Shown here: positions 31,788 to 44,449 of the stretch, in pieces
Layout of the letters: each line of letters begins with the position of its first letter
Position numbering within the stretch: position 1 is the stretch's first letter
NCBI GenBank assembly: GCA_036365515.1
Contig: CM070876.1
Location: 102,424,310-102,488,309 of the forward strand
Length of the DNA stretch: 64,000 bases
From: Torymus aiolomorphi
Lineage: Eukaryota; Arthropoda; Insecta; Hymenoptera; Torymidae
Direction: 5' to 3'
The notes under the pieces: model-generated
Seen by the model: only the letters and a program-made list of their open reading frames with translations
Databases searched by the model: none
What the model was told of the DNA's origin: nothing
Position numbers and translations under genes: made by a program

Positions 31788-33225
31788 TTGGAAGATTTAT
31801 CTTGTACAGATTTTGGATTACCTGAACCTGATCCCATCATAAATGATATAAAATACGATAGTAAAATAATTTCAATTAGTAAGGAAATATTCGAAGATAT
31901 GTTTACAAAATTAAATGAAGATCAAAAATTTATTTTCAAACAACTTATAAAAAATATAAATAAAATAAATTTTATAGACGGTCCTGGAGGTTCGGGTAAA
32001 AAATTTTTAAATAAAACTTTAATTTATTATTTTCTATCAAAAGGCAAAAATATTATATCAATGTCTTAGCTGGTATAGCGTCTATTCTATTACCCAAAGG
32101 AATGACTACTCATAGAACCTTTAGATTACCATTAGATTTAAATAGTATTGACAATGCTTTTCTAAAATTAGAATCAGATAAAAAGAAATTAAGAGAAACA
32201 GAAGTCATAATCTGGGATGAAGCATCTATGATACCCAAAAAAGTTTTAGAAATTATTGACAGAACTTTAAGAGATTTATGTACAAACGATTTACCTTTTG
32301 AGGGAAAATTAACAATTTTAGGAGGTGATTTTCGACAAATATTCCCAGTAATGAAAAACGGATTTAGAAGGATTGAAGACACTATTAAATATTCTGAACT
32401 TTGGCATTTATTTAAAATTTTCAAATTAAAACACAATATTCGTTCTCAGAATAATGAATTCTCAAAATTATTATTACAAATTGGAGACGGTAATATAAAT
32501 CCCTTTATAATACCTAATAATTGGAGAACTAATGATGTTTGCTTACAAATTTATAAAAATATTAATAAAATAAATGATTATGATCGTGTTATTTTAGCAC
32601 CTCATAATGAAGATATTAAATTTTTGAATAAAAAAATTTTAATGTTATTAAATGGTGATAAGAAAACTTATTATAGTACAGATTATGCGACTCGTATAGG
32701 TGTTGATCAAAGTGATGACAACATTAATCTACTTTTTCCAATAGAAACATTAAACAATATTTATGAAGGTTTGCCACCTCATAAATTAGATTTAAAAGTT
32801 AATGCTATTGTTATATTAATTAGAAATTTGAATACACGAAGGTTTGTGTAACGGTACTAGACTTAAAATAACCAAATTATTTAGATATAATATTGAAGCA
32901 GAAATATTAACAGGAGAAAAAGTAGGTAATAGATTTTTTATTCCAAGAATTACATTAAATACAGGAGAATCTTCTTCATTACCGTTTATTCTTTATAAAA
33001 GAACAGTTTCCATTAACATTAGCATTTTGCATGACCATTAATAAATCTCAGGGACAAAGTTTTGATTATGTAGGGTTATACATCAAAAGGCAATTATTCT
33101 CAAACCGTCAATTATATGTTGCTTTACCACGTTGTAGAAATCCAGATAACATATATTTACAAAATAATTGAGAAAATTCATTAGAAATTGAAAATATTGT
33201 TTGGGAAGAAATTCTTGATAATTAA
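31788..33225 (+). pseudogene. Hel-3 Pif1-like helicase (three breaks)
   Basis: Helicase region of the Helitron protein: Walker A GPGGSGKKFLNKTL (31,980), Walker B VIIWDEASMIP (32,208), motif III LGGDFRQIFPV with the Asp intact (32,320), motif [11 protein letters not shown] (33,040) and motif [14 protein letters not shown] (33,110). Stops after NIISMS (32,067) and frameshifts near 32,850 and 33,000 are single events in an otherwise long frame (32,102-32,851 is 249 codons). It ends at about 33,225. Confidence 0.82.
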
Positions 33226-33277
33226 AAAAATAACAATTAGTTATATAAGTAAACATGTATATATATTTATTGCATAT

Positions 33278-34349
33278 TGTAACGGGATGACTAGTGGGGG
33301 AAAATCCCAACAAGTCACAGGCCAGAGATGCCCTAGAACACGGTGCTGCGGGTGTCAGACTAAAATGACTTGCCCGGAGATCTGCTCCTGGAATCCCGAA
33401 AACAACGCGAAGATCACACACGAACTTCGCTTTCCAACTAATTAGATCGCTGAGTGAAAAGCGCGCGCTCGAAGAGTAAAGCGCGCGGCTGCTATGGTCA
33501 GATATGAAAACGACCGACGGAGTCGTTTTCCCGCGGAGGCGGCGGTATCCGGAAGAAGGATCGATTGTAATGAACAACGCGACGAGTAACTAGATATCAC
33601 AGTATATTAAAACCAATAGTAATTACAGGCACCTAGCAAGTGCTGGTTAAAACAATAAGTTAGTTCGCGCGCGACAGTTAAGATTCAAACGCGCGAACAA
33701 TATGGCGCGCGGCGAAGTTGCTAATCTCGCTCGCGGTGTTAAAGTACGGCGGGCTGACACACACCTGCCCGTACACGGCACAGAAAGCTTACATGGGGCG
33801 ATTTACGTGCGAGCCTTTACAATAAACCCGCGAGAGGAGAGTAGAAAACTTACGTTAGGAAGGAGCCGCCGATGCACTCGACTCTCTCGCTCTCTGTCGC
33901 TCGCACAGCAGTTGTGCTCTCTTTCTCTCTCTCTCTTACTCGCTGTATTGGGTCGGCAGGCGGGCTGGCTGCCGGCTCCTCGCTCGCTGTCTCGTGTGGC
34001 TCACGCAGCTCGGAATCGCTCTCTCTCTCTGTCTCTCTTTCACACGCATCCACTCTGCTCGGCGCCTCTACTACACTCGCGGTAACTATAAAAATCTAGG
34101 ACGGCCCGGACGAGGTAACTTTTGAGAGACACGCTGGAGAGAAGTTCTCGGCACGATGGCAGACACAAAGATGGCTGCCGTGACACGCATAAAGCCGTAC
34201 CAGCTTCGCGGGTACGCGACGGGCATATTACACGTCACGAGACCGTTCTAATCCGGTCAGAATGCTCCCGCGCTCGCGCCCCCAGTGAGCATGCCTGCTC
34301 GGCGCAGATAATTCGAATCTCGAATTACCTAACTTGCGCACGCGTTACA
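33278..34349 (-). repeat. Gyp-2 3' LTR (1,072 bp)
   Basis: Pairs with 45,116-46,137. It keeps about 50 bases (34,226-34,275) that the other LTR lacks. Contains CT-rich microsatellite tracts (33,880-34,050). A purine tract, read ggcggggga on the minus strand (34,350-34,358), borders it. Confidence 0.9.
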
Positions 34350-34546
34350 TCCCCCGCCAAGACGCTGCTTAGGGGACCTGTTATCAGCTCTGCCATCCAT
34401 GGCCGTCGTCGCACCTATACGTAGGATGGTAAGGCTTTAGTAGAAGGAGGTTCGAAAAGGAAATTAGGAAGAATTGGAGTCACTGGATTTAATTTTTAAT
34501 TTTATTAAAGAAAACATAAAAAAAACTCTTCTGGGCTTAACCCTCT

Positions 34547-35546
34547 TCAGCTGGCCCGAGAGTAAGTCCGGCGCCTCTTGTGGCGATCTTGGTTGGGGCA
34601 GTGCTTCGACTTCTTTACCCCAAGCTCGCCACACATGAAGCACCGGGGAAGCGCCTGTACTTTTAACGCCTCCCGGGCCGCCTGCTCTTCTTCAAGCGCC
34701 CTTTAGAGGCGCTCCTCTTCTCGTAGGAGATGACGCTGGGCCTCTTCTTTGGCCCGACGCGCCGTTCCCTCCGCCTTTTCCCTGACTTGCCTAGCCTCTT
34801 CCATGCGCTCCTGCGCACATGCCAGACGAGCCTCCTCCTCCTTCTGCAAAGCGGCGCGGCGCAGCCTGGCGGCCCTGGCCTCTGCGGCGGCCGCGAGCTC
34901 TTCTCGCCGGCCATTGGCCATTCCGACCCATTTGCCGGCTTGCCGCTCCGGCCTCACCGTGGCACTGGAGAAAATCCTCCAGTGCGGCCAGGGCAGCGTC
35001 CTCCGCAGCGCGCGAGAACTTGATGAGACGCCGCGCCTCCTCAAGGACCTGCTCCACCGGGACCCAGGCCGCACCGACTTCATCGGTTGGTGCTCCTTTT
35101 GGGGCCTGGGTCGGCGCATCTTCTTTTTTCCTTTTACGGCCCGAGCCGCGCCGACGTCAACTTCCCGCGCACAATGATGGGCTCGGGCCGCCTCCTCTTC
35201 GGGGACTCGGCCAGCACCAGTCGGCTCGGCTGGTGCCTCTTCTTGAGGCCGGGTCCCGCTCTCCTCCCGCTGCTCCTTCGGGGGAATGAGGTCGCCGGAG
35301 CGGGGACGGACCGGCTCCTGTGTCGGCCGGCCTTGAAGGTCCCCTTCTGGGCTCCGGTGCCTCTATCTCCTCAATAACTAGGGTGGATGGTTCTTCCACT
35401 GGTGGAGGTTACAGCGTCACTGCATCTATTCCTTCCACCACCTGCTCCAGGAAGTCGATGACGGCAGGGTCAGGTTGACACTGGATTAATCCAGTGATCA
35501 CCCGCTTCACCGTCTCCGCTACCTCTGGAGTCAGGCCTGGCATGTC
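34547..35546 (-). pseudogene. Gyp-2 ORF3: coiled-coil protein with C-terminal Cys/His knuckle
   Basis: Minus-strand frame from ATG 35,543 (MPGLTPEVAETVKRV) to TGA 34,547, about 330 codons with stops (35,409; 35,157; 34,703) and a frameshift near 34,950. It has a short helical N-terminus, an acidic STLVIEEIEAPEP segment that matches SLVIEDA of Gyp-1, a Pro/Arg linker, and a long charged heptad-like part (EEARLACAQERMEEARQ). It ends with CFMCGELGVKKSKHC and a His six residues on: C-x2-C-x10-C-x5-H. Gyp-1 has the same spacing. The acceptor-like cctgttccag (ending 35,547) lies just before the ATG and after the pol stop. It is not an envelope: no hydrophobic segment. Confidence 0.68.
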
Positions 35547-35719
35547 CTGGAACAGGTAAATTGTTCGCGGAAAGAGGTGAGTATGAGGATCGGAAAACAA
35601 GGACGAACACGGGTTACTACGGACGGCACAATTCTTGGACGGCACAGTTAGCGCTTTTTGGACGCTCGGGTTCGACGGGGGCTAATTCGCCCGACAGCAG
35701 TAAGTGCAGGCTTCTTCTT

Positions 35720-37140
35720 CTAGCCCTTTGTCCTCCCTGGGCCTCGCTTGGACTCTGTTGGACCGACCACACACGTAGGTCGGCCGTCGCACCCACGATT
35801 TCCTGGCCTAACTAATAGCGCGGTCTTACGAGGTGGACCGCGTCTCTTAGCCGTCGCCCGAGGCTGTACATTCCCCTGGCTAACTCTGTTCCCCGCTGGC
35901 ACGTTACGTTCGACTGAAGAGTCCCTCGGTGGTAGCGCCTGGGCTACTTCTTGACTACTTTTGTCCAAGTAGTTCTTGGGCTCTTCTGCGGAAAAGTATC
36001 GCTTCAGTTGCTGCACATGGACGGGACTGATCGTTCGACCATCCTCACCTTGGATCTCATAGGTGTTTTCGCCTAGAATATTCACAATCGCGTAGGGCCC
36101 CGCGTACTTCGGGGCTAATTTGGCAGAAATCCCCTCAGCTGCTGAGGATGGTACCTTATTCTCTCTCCATACACGATCGCCTAGTCAGAATTCTGGAGGT
36201 CGACGATGAGCGTTATAATATTTGGCTTGTCTCGCCTGCTCCGCTTGCGCGTCGACCGCCGCCCGCACGTGCAATTCTCGGAGCTTGTCCATGCGCGCCA
36301 CCCAATTATTTATCGCCTCTTGCTGCCCTTGCTCTTCGGCTAACCTGTCTTCCTCCCGCCTTAGTGTCTTCGGTGGGTCAAGCTGTCGGCCGTAAAGGAG
36401 CATGGCAGGAATTATCTTGGTAGAGCTGTGCTCTGCCGTATTATACGCGAACGCCAACTCGTTCAGATGCTGATCCCAGGACCGGTGGTTCTCCTCAGCG
36501 TAAGGCATGATCATGGTCTTCACTGTTCGGTTCACACGCTCAACAGGATTGGCGTGAGAGTGATATGGTCGTGTAAACGTGTGATGCACATTTCTTTCCT
36601 TTAAGTATGCATCCAAGGGGGCATTCTTAAATTCAGTCCCATTATCGGAGAGAAACACCTTGGGGACTCCGAACCGCAGACATACTCGTTCGTTGAGCCC
36701 TTTTATCACCGATTTGCCATCTGCCCTTTTTATCGGAATTACTTCGATCCAGCGTGTGAACAGGTCCTGGAAGATGAGAATGTATTCGTGGCCGTGCTTG
36801 ATTTTAGAGAGGGGTCCCATAATGTCGCTGGTCACGATTTGCCATGGACGTTCTGTAATGCGACGTCGCATGAATCCTGCTCGAGCGCGCTGTTCGACTT
36901 TGCACTGCTGGCAAATTTGGCACTGGTTCACGTATCTGGCCACATCTCGGGACATGTGTGGCCAATAATACTTGCGCCTTACTCTCTCTAGAGTTTTGTC
37001 GCGGCCCAAGTGCCCAGCAGTTGGAAAGTCATGGCATTGTCTCAGTACTTCGCATCGCTTCTCGAGAGGGACTGCTAACTTCCATGCATCGTCGTCGCCC
37101 AGAGTTTCGTCTATGACTTCATTAGGGTCGTACTTGTACA
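35720..37140 (-). pseudogene. Gyp-2 integrase (one frameshift, one stop)
   Basis: Minus strand. Zinc motif H-x-CHDFPTAGH at about 37,040 and CQICQQC (36,925). Core Asp in SDIMGP (36,828), second Asp in SDNGTEF (36,645), Glu in NPVERVNR (36,545). A TGA at 36,185-36,187 separates the C-terminal GPY/F part (KYAGPYAIVNILG) in the same frame, ending 35,720. The entry from RNase H needs a frame change at the C7 run near 37,140-37,150, a site prone to indels. All three DDE residues are present. Confidence 0.85.
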
Positions 37141-39359
37141 GCCCCCCCTCCCGCCAGCTTGAACGTGGGGAAGTCTCGCGGCTTCTGTTGAACCTCTTTC
37201 ACGATCTTGAGGTACCAGTGGTCGTCTGTATCGCGCTTGAGCTCTAACGTAGCGACCGCTGGCTCTTCTTCCTCGAACATACGTGAAAGGGCATCTGGGA
37301 CATTGTTCAACGAGCCCTTTCGTTGTTCGACCGTGAAAATGTGGTTCTGCAGCTCCAAAGCCCACCGGGCTAACCTGCCGGTCCGGTTTTGGAGGGCACG
37401 GAGCCACATCAAGCTGCTATGGTCCGTGATAACCTTGAAGTCGTAGGCCTTTATATACGGACCAAACTTTTTAATTGCCCAGAGAATTGCTAGACATTCT
37501 CGTTCGGTCACGCTATAATTCCTCTCGGCTGCGCTCAGAGTTCGTCTCGCGAACTCTAGGACTCTTTCATCGCCGTCAATTATTTGGTATAGCACCGCTC
37601 CCAGACCTCTATCGCTCGCGTCAGTTTGCACCACGAACTGCGCGTTAGGTACCGGTCTTTGTAGAATCGGTGCAGAAGGTACTAGCGCTTTTAGTTTTTG
37701 GAAGGCCTCTGCTTGTGCCGTTGACCACTCTTATTTACGATCCTTTTTCGTTAATCCGGTTAGTGGTTCAGCAATTGTGGCGAAGTTCGATAAAAAGTTT
37801 CTATACCACGAGGCCATTCCTAAGAAAAGTCTCAGCTGACGGAGGTTTTTCGGTACCGAATACTCCATAATGGGCTTTATTTTCTCGGGGTCTGGCTTAA
37901 AACCATCTCTATTTACTATGACCCTGAGATATTGGACCTCATCGCTACAGAAGACGCTCTTCTCGCGATTTATTGTGAGGCCCGCGTCCTGTATCCTGTC
38001 CAGAACTCTTTTTAGAGCCTCTTTATGCTCCTCGAATATTTCTGTGACTATTATTATATCGTCGAGATACGAGTAAGCAAAAGGTTCGAGTTTGGGGCTG
38101 ACGACTTTGTCAATCAGCCTCTGGAAGGACGCTCCGGCATACGACAGACCGTAGGGCATTCTCGTAAATTGGAAAAGCCCTTTGCCTGGCACGGTGATGG
38201 CTGTAATCTCTTTGGACTCCGGACTAAGTGGTATCTGGTGGTACGCACTGCTTAAATCCAACGTGGAGATGTATCGCGCTTTCTGCAGTTTGCGCAAGAT
38301 ACTTTCCATGTATGGTAACGGGTACGCGTCTGGCCTTGACGCTGCGTTCACTTTTCTGAAGTCCACGCAGAAACGGAACTTCCCGTTTGACTTGCGTACC
38401 ATTACCACTGGACTTGACCAGCCACTTGTCGAGGGTTCTATTATTCCCGCAACTAGCATTTCCTCCACCTGTTTGTGCATCTCTTCCTCGAGTTTCTGAG
38501 ATATAGGGTAGTACTTCTGTTTAATGCGTCTTGTAGATCCGACGTCTATTGCATGCTCGAACCACGAAGTACACCCTAGTGGTGCCAGGCTGCTACCGAT
38601 CAGCTGAGCTACTAAAGCTTCTACCTCTTTGCGCTGTTCTTCTGTTGGGTCCGCCAACCCTATAGCTGAGACTGACACGGTGTTGTTTGCGGTTATGGCG
38701 GCTACTTCTAACTTTACGCTTGCATCGCCATCCTTGAGATGCAGCGTGTTATCTGTGAGGTCTAAGATGGCGCTAAACTTCTTAATGAAGTTTACCCCCA
38801 AGTAGCACTCCATATCTAAATCAGGCATTATTGCGACGCGCACTTCTTTGCTCACGCCAGCCGCGACCATGGGCAGATACACATAGCCAACCACTGCTAT
38901 GCTTTGCCCGTTTGCCACCCGTGCCGTTAGGTCGCTGGCTGGGATTAAATCTTTTCCACAAGCCGTAGCGAGCTGTAGACTGATGGAATTCATCCCAGTC
39001 CATGAAGCTCCTGTATCGAAGAGTGCTCATAGCCTGTAACCGGCTACACCTACTTGAAGCCACCATCACGAGCAAGTTTCTTGGTTGACTTCATTCGGTT
39101 GAATAACGGGCACTTCTTCGCTCTCCACATCAGACGATTGCACCGAGTTACCCTCGGTCTCTGGTGAGAGAGCTGGGGGCGGGTATGTGGTCGTTTTTAC
39201 CTGCCCCCTGACCGTTTCCCTGTTAGTTTCCGGCAGCATTGGGCTTGTTGCCTCTCTTCTGCTCATATCCGGGTTCTCTTCGGTACTCTGGCCTTTGTGG
39301 AGGTCCGTTATTTCTTGGACTTCGCGGCCTAGCCTGGTAGGTCGAGCTGCTACCTCCAC
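37122..39359 (-). pseudogene. Gyp-2 pol: protease, reverse transcriptase, RNase H (three stops)
   Basis: One frame from 39,359 down to 37,122, cut by stops near 39,066 and at 39,027-39,029 and 37,731. The protease active site DTGAS is at 39,003-39,017, just after the second stop. Reverse transcriptase: TLDLSSAYHQIPL, PYGLSYAGASFQ, SYLDDIIIV (YLDD). RNase H: QTDASDRGLGAVL, TERECLAILW, TDHSSLMWL and VPDALSR with the Asp intact. The frame is +1 to gag, with a 137-base overlap. Apart from the stops the domain set is complete and close to Gyp-1. Confidence 0.85.
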
Positions 39360-41268
39360 TAGGCTGGTTCGTAACTCGCCCGCCCTCCCGCCGCCTATTT
39401 TCCCAGTTACACTTCTTCTTAGGTTTTCTGGTTGGCGGCGGGCTAGGCTTTTGCCCCTTGTTCTCGTCGGTGCTTTTCTTTGTTAAGGCCGATAAGCTTT
39501 CTGCGATGACCCGACGGAACATAGCCTCGAGGCTCTCTCGAAGCTCGTGCTGTTGGTGCCCCATCGCCGTCACGCTTGGATTCTGCTTTTTTCGCTAATC
39601 CGTGGGCGGCTCTGTCGGCACGTAGGCAAATTCTGGCATGTACGTGTGCTCGGGCGGAGATGGCGAGTGATACGCCTTATCTGCCGCGAGCGCTAATTCG
39701 GCTTCCCGGTCCAGGTCCAGGAGCTCTCGGTAATCCGTAATTTGATTTCGCATTACCATCTTTTGCAGTTCTGGCCGCATGTTCCGGTGCAACACGTCGA
39801 ACTGTTGAGCAATGCTAGGCACCCGAACCAACTTGAGGATCATGGCTTGTAGATTTACTACGTAATCACGCGTAAGTTCATTTCTGCCTTGAGTACTCGC
39901 GTTTATTTCCGCCAGGACGCGCTGCTGATGTCCCCTGTCTCCGCCATACATGTGCGTTATGGCCTCTTTGAAATCTGGCCACGATCGCCATGTATGGCGG
40001 TTCCTCCGTTACCAGGTGGCTGGTACCCCCGTTAGGAGCTCTGACAACGACGAAAGTACCTCATCGTGTGTCAGATTAGCTAGAGTTCTACATTCCTCTA
40101 TTCTCGTGAGGAATAACTCAACGCTCTGCTCCTTTGAGGATCCTGAAAACTTGATGTGCCATTTTCGGACTATCTGGCCTACATCACGGTTCGTCTGCTG
40201 AGGCAAATACGTATGCCTCTCAGACGGGTCCTGGGTCGCGCCATTCCTTGTCTGGCGCTGGGAAGAATTTCTGGTATCATTCCTCCCAGCCTCTATTGGG
40301 GACTGGAGACTCGGGCTGCTGCTGTTAAACTCCGCATACGTGAACGTGTCTTGGAAGTTCGCATGCTGTGATCCTCGTCTAGGGCCCGTGCTTGGGGGTT
40401 GAACTCCATCCAAGTGCGTGCTTGAGATTGGATGTCGCGCTCTTTGAAGTATTCGTACATTCTCTTTAAGCTCTTCAACCTCCTCGACAAGTGTTTTGAT
40501 CACCGCCCGTAGCTGCTCCGATATTATGCTGTCTCCGACTGCTATCCCGGCGGTTCGCGACTCACGCTGTCGCGGCCACTCCAGGTTTTGCGACTGCGGT
40601 GGGTTTCGCAATTGCTGCCAGAACCCGTGCTGCCCATTTCGTGCTAACAACTCTTCTTCGTAGTTGCGCTAGCATCGTCGCTGTCTGCGCTGCCCTTCCA
40701 GGTGCACTTGCTACATTTCCTGTTGCTGCACCTGCTGTTGTTGCTGTTGCTGTTGAAGCTATCCCTCAGCTTCGGCTGAAGATGTCCCGGTGGGTGCTGC
40801 AGAGCTCAATATCTCTGTCCCGGAATCCGTCTGGCCGTTTGCCTCTTCCGCTGGCTCCACCACTGCATTATGTGCTTGTTGTGGAGCGTTCATCCTCCGA
40901 GACTCCGAGAGTTTCTGCATCACTATCGGGTCATCAAGGAGCGTTATGAACGTGTGCGGGTGGTCTGAGTCAGTATTGGCATCCACAATAGTCGACACAG
41001 ACTTGTTCATCAACGTTAAGTCGATGAACGCCCTTCGGGACTGCTCGCGTTTAGCAAACGCTTGCTGCTCCGACAGCTTCGGCTCTGGCACGAAATCGGA
41101 GGCACTATAATCGCCCATAAGCCACTTGATCGCTGTCAGCATATTCACTGACTGCAGATCTGACTGCTGTAGACCAAGGGCTTGCGTGGCCTCGTTTATT
41201 TCCTCTTCGGGCTGTGTATAGGCCCAATTGAGTATCGCAGATTCCGCAAATTGCGATGATCAGGCCAT
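39223..41268 (-). pseudogene. Gyp-2 gag (several in-frame stops)
   Basis: Minus-strand frame from ATG 41,268 to 39,223. Stops: TGA at codon 3 (41,260-41,262), 40,759, others in a Gln-rich run (40,680-40,750), 40,009 and 39,595, all in one frame. Conserved against Gyp-1: WLMGDYSASDFV near the start, ANFQDTF, the capsid-like KWHIKFSGSSKEQSVELFL (40,120), and TRDYVVNLQAMI. The C-terminus is basic and Pro-rich; I see no knuckle in this frame. The many single-base stops without indels are notable. Confidence 0.75.
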
Positions 41269-41551
41269 GGTGTCATTTGGCTGTGCGCTTCCTCACGAAC
41301 TTATTTTACTAGCGTGAGTATTATCTGTATTGATGGCAGAGAGAGTTTGCCTATTCAACCCGTGAGCTAGCTTTTTCAACGCGAACCCGGGTTATTTTCT
41401 AAGAGCTACGGCGGTTGCTCTTAACCTCGATAACGCACGAGGGTATCCCGCATGCGGCTCTAGAAAAACAAAAGCTATTTTTGTAATTAATTACTATTTG
41501 TAATTAATTACGCTCAACTACTCGCACTTGTAATTTTAAAAGAAATATATG

Positions 41552-41553
<2 letters not shown>

Positions 41554-41634
<81 letters not shown>
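41554..41634. repeat. (TA)40 microsatellite
   Basis: An uninterrupted TA tract beside the left end of the insertion in the Gyp-2 leader. Tyr-Ile 'ORFs' here are repeat translations. Confidence 0.95.
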
Positions 41635-41637
<3 letters not shown>

Positions 41638-44449
41638 ATTCTGCCATAACTTCCCCAGATTTGGTCCAACTTTTTTTTTTTCGAAACCGACTTTTCATAG
41701 GTGTTTTGAGATTTCATCTGCTCATTATAATATTTAAAATAATTACCCAGAACGAATCCACTACAAAATATTCCGGCTATAGTTTACGTAACATTTTATG
41801 ATTTTGGTAGGGGACGGAACTGACCATTATTGTAAAAAATTCTCGAAATTAATTCTAAAATATTTAATACGATAAAAAAAATCGGTAAAACGATTTCGAA
41901 CAAGAGCTTGAAAAATAATATTTTATATAACTAAATTAATTAATAATCAAATTCCGTAATAATATTAAGAGTAACCCTGGTGGAAAAAATTTTTGTGCCG
42001 TAGAGTGCTTAAAGTGTGTGAAACTGTGCAAATATGTGCCAAAGTATGTTTAACTATGCGAAACTGTGCAAAAGTGTGCTCAAGTAGGTAGATTTCGGAC
42101 ATTTTACACAGGTTTAGTACAGATTGATATACTTTTGTACATTTTAACACACTTTGCCACAGTTAGCACAAAAAGTTTTTAGCCATTAAAAATAAATTTA
42201 GCTTGATTATTTGACACAGTTTAACACACTTTGACATACTTCGGCACAGTTTAGCACAGTTGTGCACAGTTTGGCACAACGTTAGCACATCTTAACACAA
42301 ATTATTGTTAAATTTTTAAATTAGCAACCGTCATTTATTATTAACAATATCAAATCTTTTATTCAACCATTTACAGTCATTAGACTCAAGAATTATTAAT
42401 TTTTGAAAATCAATTGAGTTTAGCTATAGTCAAGTGTGTCCATTTATTTCTAATTGAGATTACCTATACTTAAATATTCAAAATTATTGTTAATAATAAA
42501 TTATTTATATTTTTACTTATATTGTTTTAATAAGTGAACGATATTTTATGTGCTTAACTGTCCCAAATTGTGTGAATCTATGCAAAAACTGTGCAAAACT
42601 GTGCCATGGTGTGTCAAACTGTGCACTACTGTGCCTAATAATAAACCTAATTTTATTTTTAGTAACTGCAAATTCTTTGTGCCAAACTATGTCAAAATGC
42701 TCTAAAGTATGCCAAAGTGTGCTAAACTATGCACAGCTGTATCGAAAATCAAATTATATTTATTTTCAACAGCTGAAAATGATTTATGCCAATCTGTGCA
42801 AAAGTGTGCCACATTGTTCCAAACTGTGCCAATATATGATAAATCCGTGTACAATGTCCGAAACCTACCTACTTGGGCACAGTTTGGCAAGTTTTGCACA
42901 GTTAAGAACACTTATGCACGATTAGGCACGAAAATTATTTTCATTAAGGAATCAAAATGATAATTTATGATAATTTATGCAAATTATTTTTCATACAGTT
43001 TTTTGATTTACATTTTTATTTACAATATTAAAATAATATTTCAATTAATATTTTCTGTATACATTTAAAATTAATTTAATAAAATATAATATTTAATAAT
43101 TTGTTAATACGGTCTTACACCTATAGGCCTTTATGGCCAAAATTACCTAAACAAATGATAAAAAATATTATTATAATAAGATAATGAAAATATATTGTAA
43201 ATATAACTTATCTTGAATAAAATGAGCCTATGCAGAGGTTCTTAAACTCATTTTATTCTCAGTTAAAGCATTTTCAAGAAAAAAAGTTTGTTGTAACTTT
43301 TCTCTGAGACCGCATAAAGGATTTTCATGGGTCAGAGTGCAAATTCACTGAATTACGAGTCCATACATCAACGGCTTTCTCAGCATTTTGAAATTTTACT
43401 TTTACTGATTTTCTTTGTTTAATTTGATGCTTTTTCTTCAGAATATTTGCGTTTCTCGTGGTCGGAGCCATTTTTCAAAATTTATCTTATAAAAGCAGAT
43501 AAATAGAAATTTTAAAGACTTCACAATTATGTAAATCATTCATTATTTATATGAATTTACTCAAATTTATATATAATTTATGATTTGAAACCGTATGGAA
43601 TATCAGTTTTATTATAAGAAATCAAAAAAAAGTCCGAACACCAAAGATTTTAGTTCAATTAAAAAAGTTTTTAACATTTAATAATGAATTTTAATCTTTT
43701 ATGGGACGGAACTGACAGGGACGGAACTGACATTTTTAAGTTTAAAAAGCTCGCACGTCGCGTATACTCAATATTACCTATTCTCCGCATAGGTAGTTCT
43801 TATATCCACCAAATACTCGACAAAAATTGATTTTACTTTCCATTAAACATAATCTAAACAGCGGATTACACGGGGGGCGGAACTGACTAAAATATTTATA
43901 CGCTGTGAAATTAGAAAAAGAAGTAGTTCGCGTTTTGGATTTTCTAATTTTTAACGGCTTTGCCGCTTCCATCACTCGTCCATGTGCTCGCGCTGGAGGA
44001 ATCGACCGCTAGATGGCGATGTGGAGCCAAGTAGCGCTGTTTTCAAAGCAATTAATGCTATTATCAACATTTTCGTGCAAATCACTGGACAAAAAGTATC
44101 CATCGTGATTTAATAGTAGTTTGTTGAATTTGTCTTGAAAATGATGGAAACGTATATTAAAAACCCTGCAATTTACAATGTGTATGTGAGAATTAGGCTT
44201 CTTCGCTTGATTTTCACGTGGCACAAGGTTTCATATTGAAAATCTTGTTTAGGACAAGGGACGGAACTGACATTTTAACTCTATTTTATTGATTTTTTTT
44301 AACAGACAGTTAAAAAACGCTTTCTGTAGATCTTCCAAGAAAGTCAACGTTATTATATAGACATTAGAGCCTGTGAAACATTTCTTTTTATTCGCACATC
44401 TTTATGGAAGCTCTGGACGCCACCTGGGGTAGTTATGGCAGAATAAACC
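41635..44449. mobile_element. 2.8-kb element with 20-bp inverted ends, between (TA)n tracts
   Basis: The ends are ttctgccataacttccccag (41,639-41,658) and its inverse ctggggtagttatggcagaa (44,424-44,443), 19 of 20 matching, each next to (TA)n. The motif GGGACGGAACTGAC or a one-base variant occurs five times (41,810, 43,703, 43,718, 43,874 and 44,258). No transposase or other recognisable frame is present, so it is non-autonomous. It contains another foldback element (41,985-42,955). Confidence 0.6.
41985..42955. mobile_element. foldback element made of TGTGCMAAACTG-like units
   Basis: Two inverted halves (41,990-42,330 and 42,545-42,935) are filled with units such as ACTGTGCAAAACTGTGCC and their reverse complements. 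A distinctive segment, AAGTAGGTAGATTTCGGACA at 42,081, is matched in inverse by TGTCCGAAACCTACCTACTT at 42,856. The centre is AT-rich. No coding capacity. Confidence 0.6.

Noticed and set aside
41504..41717. Tyr-Ile repeat ORFs (also 51,856-52,108)
   Set aside because: Translations of (TA)n.
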